Below the pieces are notes generated by a model. That model did not search any database, had not been told where the DNA came from, and worked only from the letters and a program-made list of their open reading frames with translations. From assembly GCA_965198655.1 (NCBI GenBank), contig OZ240668.1, positions 3,782,001 to 3,846,000 of the forward strand: DNA of 64,000 nt, read 5' to 3'. Below, piece after piece: positions 1-7,773 of this stretch; positions within the stretch are counted from its first letter, which is position 1, and each line of letters starts with the position of its first letter. This DNA comes from Lichenicola sp965198655. GTDB taxonomy: Bacteria > Pseudomonadota > Alphaproteobacteria > Acetobacterales > Acetobacteraceae. The translations under genes were made by a program, and so were the position numbers.

Positions 1-67
1 CTCCTTGACCGTCGAGGACATCTGCCCGCCCCTTGGAAAACTTAACCGTTCCGTTCTATTAGGACGC

Positions 68-763
68 ATGTCCGATGTCGTGCAAGCCGATCCGACGCGC
101 CGCACTGCCAGCGGCGGCCGTCCGACCCGCGAGGAAGCGGCCGGGCGCGACCGCCGCGTGCTGGCCTGCGCGGCCGCCCTGTTCGAGCGGCGCGGCTACG
201 AGGGCGCCACGATCGACGCCCTGGCCGAGGCGGCCGGGGTCGGCAAGCCCACCCTCTACGCCCGCTTCGGCGACAAGGGCGGGCTGTTCGCAGCCGTGTT
301 CCGCATGCGGGTCGAGGCCGTGCTGGCCCCGGTGGCCGCCGAGGCCGCGGCGGCGGCGCAAGCGCACGAGCCCACCGACCCTGCGCAGGTGCTGCGTATG
401 GTCGGCATCCTGCTGCTCGAGCGCTGCCTGCTGCCGGACACGGTGGCGCTGAGCCGGATCATCGTCGCCGAGGCGGGCCGCTTTCCGGAGCTGGCCCGGC
501 TGTCGCACGCCGAAGGCTGGCTGCGCTGCGTCCGCCTGGTCGCAGGCCTGCTCCGCTCCTTCCACGAGGCCGGCGCGATCGATGCCGGGCCGGACGCCGA
601 GGAGACCGCCGACCTGTTCCTGTCGCTGATCATGGGCCGCAAGCAGCGCGCGGTGATGCTGGGCCTGCCGGCACCCGACCCGGCAGCGATCGCAAGCCGC
701 GTCACGCGCTGCGTCGACATCTTCCTGAACGGCGTCGCCGCACGGAACCCTGAACCGGGCTGA
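68..763 (+). CDS. TetR/AcrR family transcriptional regulator
   Basis: A 231-residue one-component regulator. The N-terminal helix-turn-helix is clear: an ARFGDKGGLFAAVF recognition region preceded by ATIDALAEAAGVGKPTLY, the TetR signature, at about residues 37-67. The C-terminal half (from about residue 90) is helical and should bind an unknown ligand. An in-frame ATG lies upstream at 5, but the ATG at 68 puts the DNA-binding domain at the usual distance from the N-terminus and leaves an AT-richer stretch (about 38-62, containing ACCGTTCCGTTCT) as the likely promoter or operator. The next gene, an MFS carrier on the same strand, starts 61 bp downstream, so the regulator probably controls itself and that transporter. 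The effector is not predictable. Confidence 0.88.
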   Translation: MSDVVQADPTRRTASGGRPTREEAAGRDRRVLACAAALFERRGYEGATIDALAEAAGVGKPTLYARFGDKGGLFAAVFRMRVEAVLAPVAAEAAAAAQAHEPTDPAQVLRMVGILLLERCLLPDTVALSRIIVAEAGRFPELARLSHAEGWLRCVRLVAGLLRSFHEAGAIDAGPDAEETADLFLSLIMGRKQRAVMLGLPAPDPAAIASRVTRCVDIFLNGVAARNPEPG

Positions 764-824
764 CGCGCCGCGTCGCCAGCCCGTTTCTTGCAGCGCGCGC
801 CCGCAGGGCCGGCAGGAGGGCGCG

Positions 825-2093
825 ATGGAGAACACGGACAGGACGCTGCGGCGGAGCCAGGTGGCCGCGGTGGCGGTGGGCAACGCGCTCGAGTTCTACG
901 ACTTCGTCACCTATGCCTTCTTCGCGGTGCAGATCGGGCGCAGCTTCTTTCCCGCGCACTCGCCCACCGGCAGCCTGCTCGCCTCGCTCGCCACCTTCGG
1001 CGCCGGCTTCCTGTTCCGGCCGCTGGGCGCGCTGGTGATCGGCCGCATCGCCGACCGGCGCGGCCGCAAGCCGGCGATGCTGCTGTCGTTCGGGCTGATC
1101 GGCCTCGCCGTGGTCGGGCTGGCGTCCACGCCCTCGTACCGGCAGATCGGGCTGGCGGCGCCGGTGCTGGCGGTGGGCTTCCGTATGCTGGGCGGCTTCG
1201 CGCTCGGCGGCGAGGTCGGTCCCAGCACCGCCTTCCTGATCGAGGCCGCGCCGCCGCGGCGCCGCGGCCTCGTCACCTCGCTGCAGGCGATGAGCGCGGA
1301 CGTGGCGGTGCTGGTGGCGGGACTGGTCGGGGTGGCGCTGTCGAACCTGATGGACGAGGCGGCCCTCGACGCCTGGGGCTGGCGGGTCGCGCTGCTGCTG
1401 GGGGCGGTCATCGTCCCGTTCGGGCTGCTGCTGCGAAGCCGCCTCGACGAGACCCTGCACGACGCGATCCCTGCCCAGGCGCCGGTCCCGGTCCCGGCCC
1501 CGGCGGGGATCGCCCGCATCGCCGTTCTCGGCGTCGCCCTGCTGGCCAGCGCCACCACCACGAACTACCTGCTCGACTACCTGACCACCTATGCCGCCAC
1601 CGTGCTCGGCATGCCGACCCGGCTGGCGTTCGGCGCCACGGTGACGGTCGGGCTGTGCAGCGCCGCCTGCGACCTGCTCGGCGGCTGGCTGTCGGACCGC
1701 TACGGCCGCAAGCCGGTGCTGATCGTACCGGCCTGCGTGCTGCTGGTCCTGGTGTTCCCGTGCTTCCGGCTGCTGGACCAGTTCCGCTCGCCGCTGGCGC
1801 TCTATGCCGCCACCGCGGCCCTGGCGAGCGCATCGGCGCTGTCCACCGTGTCGATGATCGTGGTGGTCACGGAGTCGCTGCCCAGGGGGGCCCGCTCCAC
1901 CGGTCTCGGCCTGATCTATGCCGGGGCGATCTCGGTGTTCGGCGGCTCTGCGCAGTTCCTGGCGGCCTGGGCGATCGCCGTCACCGGCAACCCTCTGGCA
2001 CCGGCCTGGTACATGTCGGGCGGCGTCCTGGTCGGCCTGACGGCCATGCTGCTGCTGCGCGAAACCGCGCCGGTCCGCCTCGCGCGGGCTTGA
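825..2093 (+). CDS. MFS transporter, metabolite:H+ symporter (MHS) type
   Basis: A 422-residue inner-membrane carrier with about 12 hydrophobic segments. The opening motif GNALEFYDFVTYAFFA (about residues 17-32) and the loop motifs GRIADRRGRKPAM and GGWLSDRYGRKPVL (the A-motifs of both halves) are those of the MHS branch of the major facilitator superfamily, which moves organic acids or osmolytes with protons. It starts at an ATG with a GGAGGGCG ribosome-binding site. It lies directly after the TetR gene, so the likely unit is a regulator-transporter pair for import or efflux of a small organic compound. The substrate is unknown. Confidence 0.88.
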   Translation: MENTDRTLRRSQVAAVAVGNALEFYDFVTYAFFAVQIGRSFFPAHSPTGSLLASLATFGAGFLFRPLGALVIGRIADRRGRKPAMLLSFGLIGLAVVGLASTPSYRQIGLAAPVLAVGFRMLGGFALGGEVGPSTAFLIEAAPPRRRGLVTSLQAMSADVAVLVAGLVGVALSNLMDEAALDAWGWRVALLLGAVIVPFGLLLRSRLDETLHDAIPAQAPVPVPAPAGIARIAVLGVALLASATTTNYLLDYLTTYAATVLGMPTRLAFGATVTVGLCSAACDLLGGWLSDRYGRKPVLIVPACVLLVLVFPCFRLLDQFRSPLALYAATAALASASALSTVSMIVVVTESLPRGARSTGLGLIYAGAISVFGGSAQFLAAWAIAVTGNPLAPAWYMSGGVLVGLTAMLLLRETAPVRLARA

Positions 2094-2272
2094 GCGCCGC
2101 GTCGGGCAGGATCGAACACCTTCCGTTCGCCGCACCAGGTCGCACCCATGGTCACCGCCTGCCCCGGCACGCGCGGCGGGGATCGCCGCCCGCATGGATG
2201 GAAACCCGCACCCTGGCACGGCTCCGGGAGCGAAAGGCGACCAGGTGATCCACCTGATCGGATCTGCTCTGG

Positions 2273-3475
2273 TCAGGAGATGGCGGTCGACAACGTTGGC
2301 TGCACCGCCACGACGGCTGGAAGCCGGCCGTTCAGTAGAAACGTCAGGACGCGACTTCTTGCGACGACATATCGGTGGAACGACACCGTCAACATCGTCG
2401 TCGTGATCACGATGGCGCTCCACGCGAACAGCGGCCCGACATCGTTCCGTATGCAAAGGAAGCCGAGCAGGGCGATGACGGGGTGATGGAACAGGTAAAC
2501 GGTGAAGGCTGCATCCGCAGCCCGGCGCACCGGCCGGAACGGCTTGTGCAGCAGGGTCATGACAACCCAGAACAGCAGGCGCGTGGTGCAGATCGCACTT
2601 GTTGCCTGCACGAACGGTAGCACGGCCTTGACGACGTGCGCGTCGCTGCGCGCCATCGTCACGCACAGGATCAGGGCCACGCACGACATGAGAAGGTTGG
2701 CGATGCTGAACTGCTGAAACCACGCAAGGAGCCCAGCCCGGGATTGCAGAACGGCGCCGAAGGCGAAGAACGCGCCGAAGTAGAGCGTGGACTCGACCTG
2801 AATGAGCCCATCGAGCAGCGATACTTCCTGTACATGCATTATCTTGTGCATGAGCTGAGGCAGAAGTGTGGTCGAGAGGAAAAACACTATCATCACCGCC
2901 TGCGCCACAAGCGGATGACGCGCAGCGAGATGCTCTGCTCGATCGAGAGCGATCCCGGCCTGACGGGGCAGGATCGCGTTCCAGGCGAAGCCGAACGCGA
3001 CGGAGATCAACAACAGATCGAGCAGGAACCAGAGGTGCAGCACCCACAGCTTGTTAGGATGCGACAACACGATGATGCTCGTGTTCAACGCATCCTGTAG
3101 ATGGTTCACGGGATCCATGAACTTCGACAACGACGCGAGGTAGATTTGCGGTGGTGTCAACACCGCCATGCAGACGAGCAAGGGAACAGCGAGCTGGATC
3201 ACCCTGGCACGCAGCCACCTGAGGTTGCCGCGCCTGTCGACCACGAGAGCGGCGAAGAAGCCTGACAACAGGAAGAACCCGCCCATCCGAAAGCTGTGTA
3301 GCAGGGTCGATACGGCCGTCAGGATCGTCGAGCTATGCGCCGACTTGATGAGCCAGTCTGTTTTCGTGCTGTAGATCAGCGCAGCGTGATATGGAATGCC
3401 GAGCAGCATCAAGAAGAGCCGTAGAGCATCAAGGCCGTGAAGTCGCGAGACGGCAGGCGGGGCGTGGGTGTCCAT
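2273..3475 (-). CDS. Acyltransferase 3 family membrane protein (OpgC-like)
   Basis: A 400-residue polytopic membrane protein. The N-terminus has LHGLDALRLFLMLLGIPYHAALIYS, whose His (in PYH) is the conserved residue of acyltransferase-3 enzymes; RMGGFFLLSGFFAALV and the late LFHHPVIALLGF segment fit the family that O-acylates extracellular glycans (OpgC/MdoC succinylates periplasmic glucans). About ten membrane segments are visible. The ATG at 3475 is preferred over a TTG six bases upstream; AGGAAC lies upstream. It is convergent with the MFS gene at 825-2093 and not obviously in an operon. The acceptor substrate is unknown. Confidence 0.8.
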   Translation of the reverse strand: MDTHAPPAVSRLHGLDALRLFLMLLGIPYHAALIYSTKTDWLIKSAHSSTILTAVSTLLHSFRMGGFFLLSGFFAALVVDRRGNLRWLRARVIQLAVPLLVCMAVLTPPQIYLASLSKFMDPVNHLQDALNTSIIVLSHPNKLWVLHLWFLLDLLLISVAFGFAWNAILPRQAGIALDRAEHLAARHPLVAQAVMIVFFLSTTLLPQLMHKIMHVQEVSLLDGLIQVESTLYFGAFFAFGAVLQSRAGLLAWFQQFSIANLLMSCVALILCVTMARSDAHVVKAVLPFVQATSAICTTRLLFWVVMTLLHKPFRPVRRAADAAFTVYLFHHPVIALLGFLCIRNDVGPLFAWSAIVITTTMLTVSFHRYVVARSRVLTFLLNGRLPAVVAVQPTLSTAIS

Positions 3476-3965
3476 CAGCAACTATGTTCCTGCTATGGGC
3501 AAAGAAACGTTCCATAACCGGCACGGCTGAGGAAATCCAGGCTCCATGACGCATCCATGTATGCGTAGCGCCCTGGCTGAGCATCAAAAGAAGATCAATA
3601 TGCTATCGTCACGTTCGCAGCGACTGTCAAAGGCATGCCGTCGGTGCAGACGGCGGCACGAGCCGGCACTTCGTCATGCGACGTTGGCATCGGCTTCGGA
3701 CGGTTGCCGAAGCGATCGTCGATACCGCTGTTCCTGGTCGTTTCATCGTGCCGGCAGCATCTTGCTGCGGTCAGGATCGACGACGCGGAAGGCCGACGGT
3801 CGCTGTACTCGCGGCGGTTTCGGCCACTCCTGATCGGCAGTTGCTTCGCCACTTGGAAGAGACCCTGCATCGATCCCGTCGAAGTCCCTCGACGTTGCCG
3901 GCTATGGCGCATCAGGCTGCGTGCCGACGGTTCTCGGGCGCCGCCGCTACGGCCCGGCAAGCTGC
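3476..3965. other. 490-bp intergenic region, no convincing gene
   Basis: This stretch separates the acyltransferase start from the end of the MFS gene at 3966. It is somewhat AT-richer near 3480-3620, which fits the acyltransferase promoter. Open frames exist on both strands, but none has recognisable domains or a good ribosome-binding site, and the minus-strand one is only the out-of-frame continuation of a frame inside the MFS gene. No tRNA or clear terminator was seen. Confidence 0.4.
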
Positions 3966-5210
3966 TTATCCGCTCCCGGCCGTGGGGCGCGCCGCCGTCT
4001 CGGGCATCGCCAGCAGCAGCGCCGCCACCGCGACGCAGGCGGCCGTTCCGAGCCCCAGGAAGGTGGCGGGATAGCCGAAACGGTCGACGGCAGCACCCGC
4101 CGCCAGGCCGCTCAGGGAAGCGCCGATCCCCTGCGCCGTGGCCACCGCGCCCAGCGCCAGGTTGTAGCGCCCGGTGCCGCGCATCAGGTCGGCGACCACC
4201 AGCGGGGTGATGGCACCGAAGATGCCGGCGCCGACCCCGTCCAGCATCTGCACCCCGATCAGCCAAGGCGCGCTGTCGGAGAGCGTGTAAAGCAGCGCGC
4301 GGACCGGCAGCACGGCGAAGCCCAGCAGTAGGATCGGCTTGCGCCCGACCCGATCCGCGCTCCGGCCGACCGCCAGCGCCACCGGCAGCATGATGAGCTG
4401 CGCCGCGACGATGCAGGACGACAGCATCGCCGTCGCCCAGGCCGGATGGGCATGCGCGAGCTTCTGGCCGACCAGCGGCAGCAGCGGGGCGTTGGCGAAG
4501 TGGAACAGCATCGCGCAACCGGCGAACACCAGCAGCGGCCGGCACCTGATCAGGACCGACCAGCCGGCCGGCGGTCCCGGCTGCGCGCGGTCCTCCAGCC
4601 CGCACGCCCGGTCCGCATCGATCGCGAGGCTTGGGATCGACAGCACCGCCAGCGCCGCCAGCAGGGCGAATGCCGGGACCAGCAGGAACACCGCGCGCTG
4701 CGAGAGGAGGTGGCCGACGCCGGCGGCGGCGACCGCGATGGCCACGTTGCCGGCATGGTCGAACGCCGCGTTGCGCCCCATCCGCCGCGCCAGGTGCCGG
4801 CGCAGGGTGAGACCCAGGGTCAGCGCCGCCACCGCCGGGCCGAACACGTCGCCCACCAGGGCGATGGCGGTGCTGGCGATCATGACCGGCCAGAAGCGGG
4901 GCACGGCGAAGATCGCCAGGGCGCCGGTTGCCAGCACCGCCAGCGCCAGCACCACCGTGCCACGCTTGCGCGGCGTCGCGTCGATCGCAGCGCCCGCCGG
5001 CGTCTGCCCGAGGAGGCCGAGCAGCCCGCTGATGGTGGTGACCCAGCCGACCCCGGTCTGGCTCCAATGCTGCTGCGTGACCAGGAACACGTTGAGATAG
5101 GGCCCGAGCGCGCCGCGCACGTCGGCCAGCAGGAAGTTCACCGCGTCGAGCGAGCGCGGCCGGAAACCGGCGCGCCGCGCCGTCGCGGTCAGGCCGTCCT
5201 CGACCGTCAT
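3966..5210 (-). CDS. MFS transporter
   Basis: A 414-residue major facilitator with about 12 hydrophobic segments. Early residues LLADVRGALGPYLNVFLVTQ, the GQTPAGAAIDATPRKRG loop and the second-half GRSADRVGRKPILLLG loop are MFS A-motif equivalents. The ATG at 5210 lies one base after the stop codon of the upstream small transporter gene (TAG at 5212-5214), so the two are almost certainly co-transcribed and translationally coupled. With the ArsB-like gene further upstream this makes a three-transporter minus-strand unit. The substrate is unknown; drug or metabolite efflux is plausible. Confidence 0.85.
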   Translation of the reverse strand: MTVEDGLTATARRAGFRPRSLDAVNFLLADVRGALGPYLNVFLVTQQHWSQTGVGWVTTISGLLGLLGQTPAGAAIDATPRKRGTVVLALAVLATGALAIFAVPRFWPVMIASTAIALVGDVFGPAVAALTLGLTLRRHLARRMGRNAAFDHAGNVAIAVAAAGVGHLLSQRAVFLLVPAFALLAALAVLSIPSLAIDADRACGLEDRAQPGPPAGWSVLIRCRPLLVFAGCAMLFHFANAPLLPLVGQKLAHAHPAWATAMLSSCIVAAQLIMLPVALAVGRSADRVGRKPILLLGFAVLPVRALLYTLSDSAPWLIGVQMLDGVGAGIFGAITPLVVADLMRGTGRYNLALGAVATAQGIGASLSGLAAGAAVDRFGYPATFLGLGTAACVAVAALLLAMPETAARPTAGSG

Positions 5211-5211
5211 G

Positions 5212-5667
5212 CTAGAACAGGGCGATGAGGACGATGCCGCCCGTCATCAGCGCGCCGCCCAGGATCCGCCAGGCATTCAGGCTATGCTGCTCGATGCCGA
5301 ACAGGCCGAAATGATCGATTACCAGCGACATCAGGATGTTGGCGGTGATGGTCAGCCCGGCGAACGGGCCGGCGCCGATCTTGTTGACGAACATGAGGCC
5401 GGCGACCACCGCGAACGATCCCACCAGGCCGCCGAGCGGCGCCCACCAGGGCATCGACGCGATGCCCTTGGGCGACGGCATCGGGGTCGGCAGGCACAGC
5501 CACACCACCAGCAGGAACGCCACGATCGGCAGGAACGACACCGTGCTGGCGAGCCAGGGATTCTCCAGCGACTTGCGCAGCGCGCCGTTCATCGGCGGAC
5601 CCCAGGCCTGCAGCGCGCCGGCGATCAGGATGAGGGGGTAGAGCCAGGCGGCGTTGGCGGTCTGCAT
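5212..5667 (-). CDS. DMT family transporter (YdcZ/DUF606 type)
   Basis: A 151-residue protein with five hydrophobic segments, matching the short single-repeat DMT transporters of the YdcZ/DUF606 group. Typical features are LILIAGALQAWGPPMNGALR at the start, PWWAPLGGLVGSFAVVAG in the middle and ANILMSLVIDHFGLFG before the last helix. Members usually work as dimers or with a partner. The ATG at 5667 has a good GGAGAG site just upstream. It lies 20 bp after the ArsB-like gene and one base before the MFS gene, so it is the middle gene of a transporter operon. The substrate is unknown. Confidence 0.85.
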   Translation of the reverse strand: MQTANAAWLYPLILIAGALQAWGPPMNGALRKSLENPWLASTVSFLPIVAFLLVVWLCLPTPMPSPKGIASMPWWAPLGGLVGSFAVVAGLMFVNKIGAGPFAGLTITANILMSLVIDHFGLFGIEQHSLNAWRILGGALMTGGIVLIALF

Positions 5668-5687
5668 GGGGATCTCTCCGCAAGGGT

Positions 5688-7010
5688 TCAGCCGGACACG
5701 AAGGCGCCGGCGATGGCGAGCAGCAGGGCCGGCGGCATCACCAGCGCGCCCAGCCTGAGAAAGCTCCAGGCGCCGACCCGTTGGCCTTCCCGGCGCAGGG
5801 CGGCGAGCCACAGGATGGTGGCGAGCGAACCGGTGACCGACAGGTTCGGCCCGAGGTCGACGCCGATCAGCACGGCGCTGCGCACCTGGTCCGGCACCGA
5901 TCCGGGTCCGACCACGCGGCCGGCGAGCAGCCCGGCGGGCAGGTTGTTGACGAGGTTGCAGCCCAGCGCGAGCACGATCCCCACCGTCCAGGCGGCCAGG
6001 GTGGCGGAGTGCTGCGACAGCCCGCGCAGCAGGCCGGCCAGCACCCTGATGACCCCGGTCCGCGCCAGCGCCTCGACCAGGACGAACAGCCCGGCGACAA
6101 GAGGCAGCACGCCCCAGGAGATGCCCCGCAGCACGTCCAGCGGTCGGCACTCCGCGCGCAGGAGCACGAGGACCGCGGTGGCGAGGCCGGCAAGAAAGGT
6201 GGGCAGGCCGAGCTGGAGGCCGAGGGCGGAACAGGCCAGCAGCACGATCGCGGTGCCGGCGATGCCCAGGGCAGCCAGCCTCCCGGCCGTGGGTAGCGGC
6301 GGGATCGCGATCGCGCTCGACACCGCCTCCCGCAGCCGGTCGCGCTGCGTCCAGCGCAGGACGCCATAGGTGGCGGCGATCGACAACGCCGAGGGCAGCG
6401 CGTAGCGCGGCAGCCAGGCAAGCAGCGGCGGCATGTGGCTGCCGTAGATGACCAGGTTGGCAGGGTTGGAGATCGGCAGCACGAAGCTGGCCGCGTTGGC
6501 AATGAAGGCGCAGACGAACAGGTAGGGCAAGGGGTCCTTCGCCTCGGCCGCCTTTGCCACCGCGGCGACGGCGGGCGTCAGCACCACCGCGGTCGCGTCG
6601 TTGGACAGGAACACGGTGACGACCGTGCCGACCCCGAACACCAGGCTGAACAGCCGGGTAGCGGACCCAGCGGCCAGCACAGCGGCGCGTGCCGCCAGCC
6701 AATCGAACAAGCCGACCTGGCGGGCGATCTCCGAGAGCAGCATCATCCCGGTCAGGAACAGGTAGACGTCGGCTCCCCTCCACACGCCGGTCAGCGCCTC
6801 GGCCGGGGACAGCAGGCCAAGCAGTACCAGCAGCCCGGCCCCTCCTAGCGCCCAGACCCATTCCGGCCAGGCGAACGGGCGCATGATCACCCCGGTTGTT
6901 GCCAACGCAGCAATCCCCCAGGTGCTCCACGGCGAAGTGAGCAGGGTGCCGATCAACGCTCCCGTTCCCCGTGGCCTGGCCTCGACGCGGGCGCTTCTCC
7001 GCCCGGCCAC
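5688..7010 (-). CDS. ArsB/ion-transporter superfamily permease
   Basis: A 440-residue polytopic protein with 11-12 hydrophobic segments. Signature pieces are FLSNDATAVVLTPAV and PISNPANLVIYGSHMP, characteristic of the ArsB/NhaD/SLC13 ion-transporter superfamily; the SNPANLVIYG motif is particularly close to arsenite permeases. No ArsR, ArsC or ArsA gene is next to it, so arsenite export is possible but unproven and another oxyanion or organic anion could be the substrate. The start is a GTG at 7010; a downstream TTG is an alternative. It heads the transporter unit that continues with the DMT and MFS genes. Confidence 0.75.
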   Translation of the reverse strand: MAGRRSARVEARPRGTGALIGTLLTSPWSTWGIAALATTGVIMRPFAWPEWVWALGGAGLLVLLGLLSPAEALTGVWRGADVYLFLTGMMLLSEIARQVGLFDWLAARAAVLAAGSATRLFSLVFGVGTVVTVFLSNDATAVVLTPAVAAVAKAAEAKDPLPYLFVCAFIANAASFVLPISNPANLVIYGSHMPPLLAWLPRYALPSALSIAATYGVLRWTQRDRLREAVSSAIAIPPLPTAGRLAALGIAGTAIVLLACSALGLQLGLPTFLAGLATAVLVLLRAECRPLDVLRGISWGVLPLVAGLFVLVEALARTGVIRVLAGLLRGLSQHSATLAAWTVGIVLALGCNLVNNLPAGLLAGRVVGPGSVPDQVRSAVLIGVDLGPNLSVTGSLATILWLAALRREGQRVGAWSFLRLGALVMPPALLLAIAGAFVSG

Positions 7011-7133
7011 GTGCTGGTCGGGCCACCGCGACCTGCGTCACGCGGAGGTCCGGACCGACCAGCCTGGCCCGGCCATGATCCGCGCCCATCCATGCCCGTA
7101 GCTACCGCGCGCGACGTCAGGCCGGCCGGGCCG

Positions 7134-7607
7134 CTACCAGCCGGCGCTGCCCGGACCGCCCTTGAACGGACCCCTGACCCAACTGGTCACCCAGCCGCCG
7201 TAGAAGCCGCCCGGCTGCGGCGTCACCACCTCGTCCCCCACGCGGCACTCGTCCATCGGGCCAGCATACACCGCAAGGTGATCCCGCAGCGCCGCGAACC
7301 CCGCATGGGGCGCCGGATAGCTCCAGGCCACCCGCTCCGCCACGTGGGCACCGACGCGCAGGGTCCAGTACTGCGCGATGCCCTTCCACTCGCAGAAGCT
7401 CTGCCCCTCCGCCGGCTCCACGACGCAGCCGGTGAAGGCGTCCCGTGGCAGGTAGTAGACCGGCGGATGGGAGGTTTCGAGCACCCGGAGCGCCGCGTCG
7501 GTCCGGGCGACCAGCCGGCCGGCGAAGGCGATCCGCACCGGCAGGCCGACCGGCTGCAGCGCAGGCGGACGCGGATAATCCCAAACGTTCTCGATCAACG
7601 GATCCAT
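7134..7607 (-). CDS. DUF427 domain-containing protein
   Basis: About 157 residues. The DUF427 signature is present: ETSHPPVYYLPRDAF, then CEWKGIAQYW, then the end PQPGGFYGGWVTSWVRGPFKGG. Family members are small cytosolic beta-barrel proteins of unknown biochemical function. The ATG at 7607 (MDPLIENVWDYPRPP) is chosen because homologous proteins typically begin just before the WDYPRPP stretch; a TTG 57 bases upstream would add 19 residues. It is upstream of, and on the same strand as, the ArsB-like gene but 123 bp away, so co-transcription is uncertain. Confidence 0.75.
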   Translation of the reverse strand: MDPLIENVWDYPRPPALQPVGLPVRIAFAGRLVARTDAALRVLETSHPPVYYLPRDAFTGCVVEPAEGQSFCEWKGIAQYWTLRVGAHVAERVAWSYPAPHAGFAALRDHLAVYAGPMDECRVGDEVVTPQPGGFYGGWVTSWVRGPFKGGPGSAGW

Positions 7608-7773
7608 CGCGAAGCAAGGGCTGGGACCGCGAACGGTTGCCGACGCGTCATCACGATCCGTCAAGCAGGATGCGAAACGACCCGGCGGAAACCGTCATAA
7701 TCCGGCCGCGCCTTGGACGTGTTCCCGACCAGGTTATAGGGTCGGATCGCGATCCATGGGGGCTTAAGCGTCG

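Noticed and set aside
702..3047. A 781-codon minus-strand open frame
   Set aside because: It lies opposite the MFS gene and out of frame with the acyltransferase. It is Arg/Gln/Asp-rich with no domain pattern, as expected from antisense of GC-rich coding DNA.
5688..7010. A complete arsenic resistance operon
   Set aside because: Only an ArsB-like permease is present. ArsR, ArsC and ArsA are absent nearby, so a specific arsenic role was not claimed.
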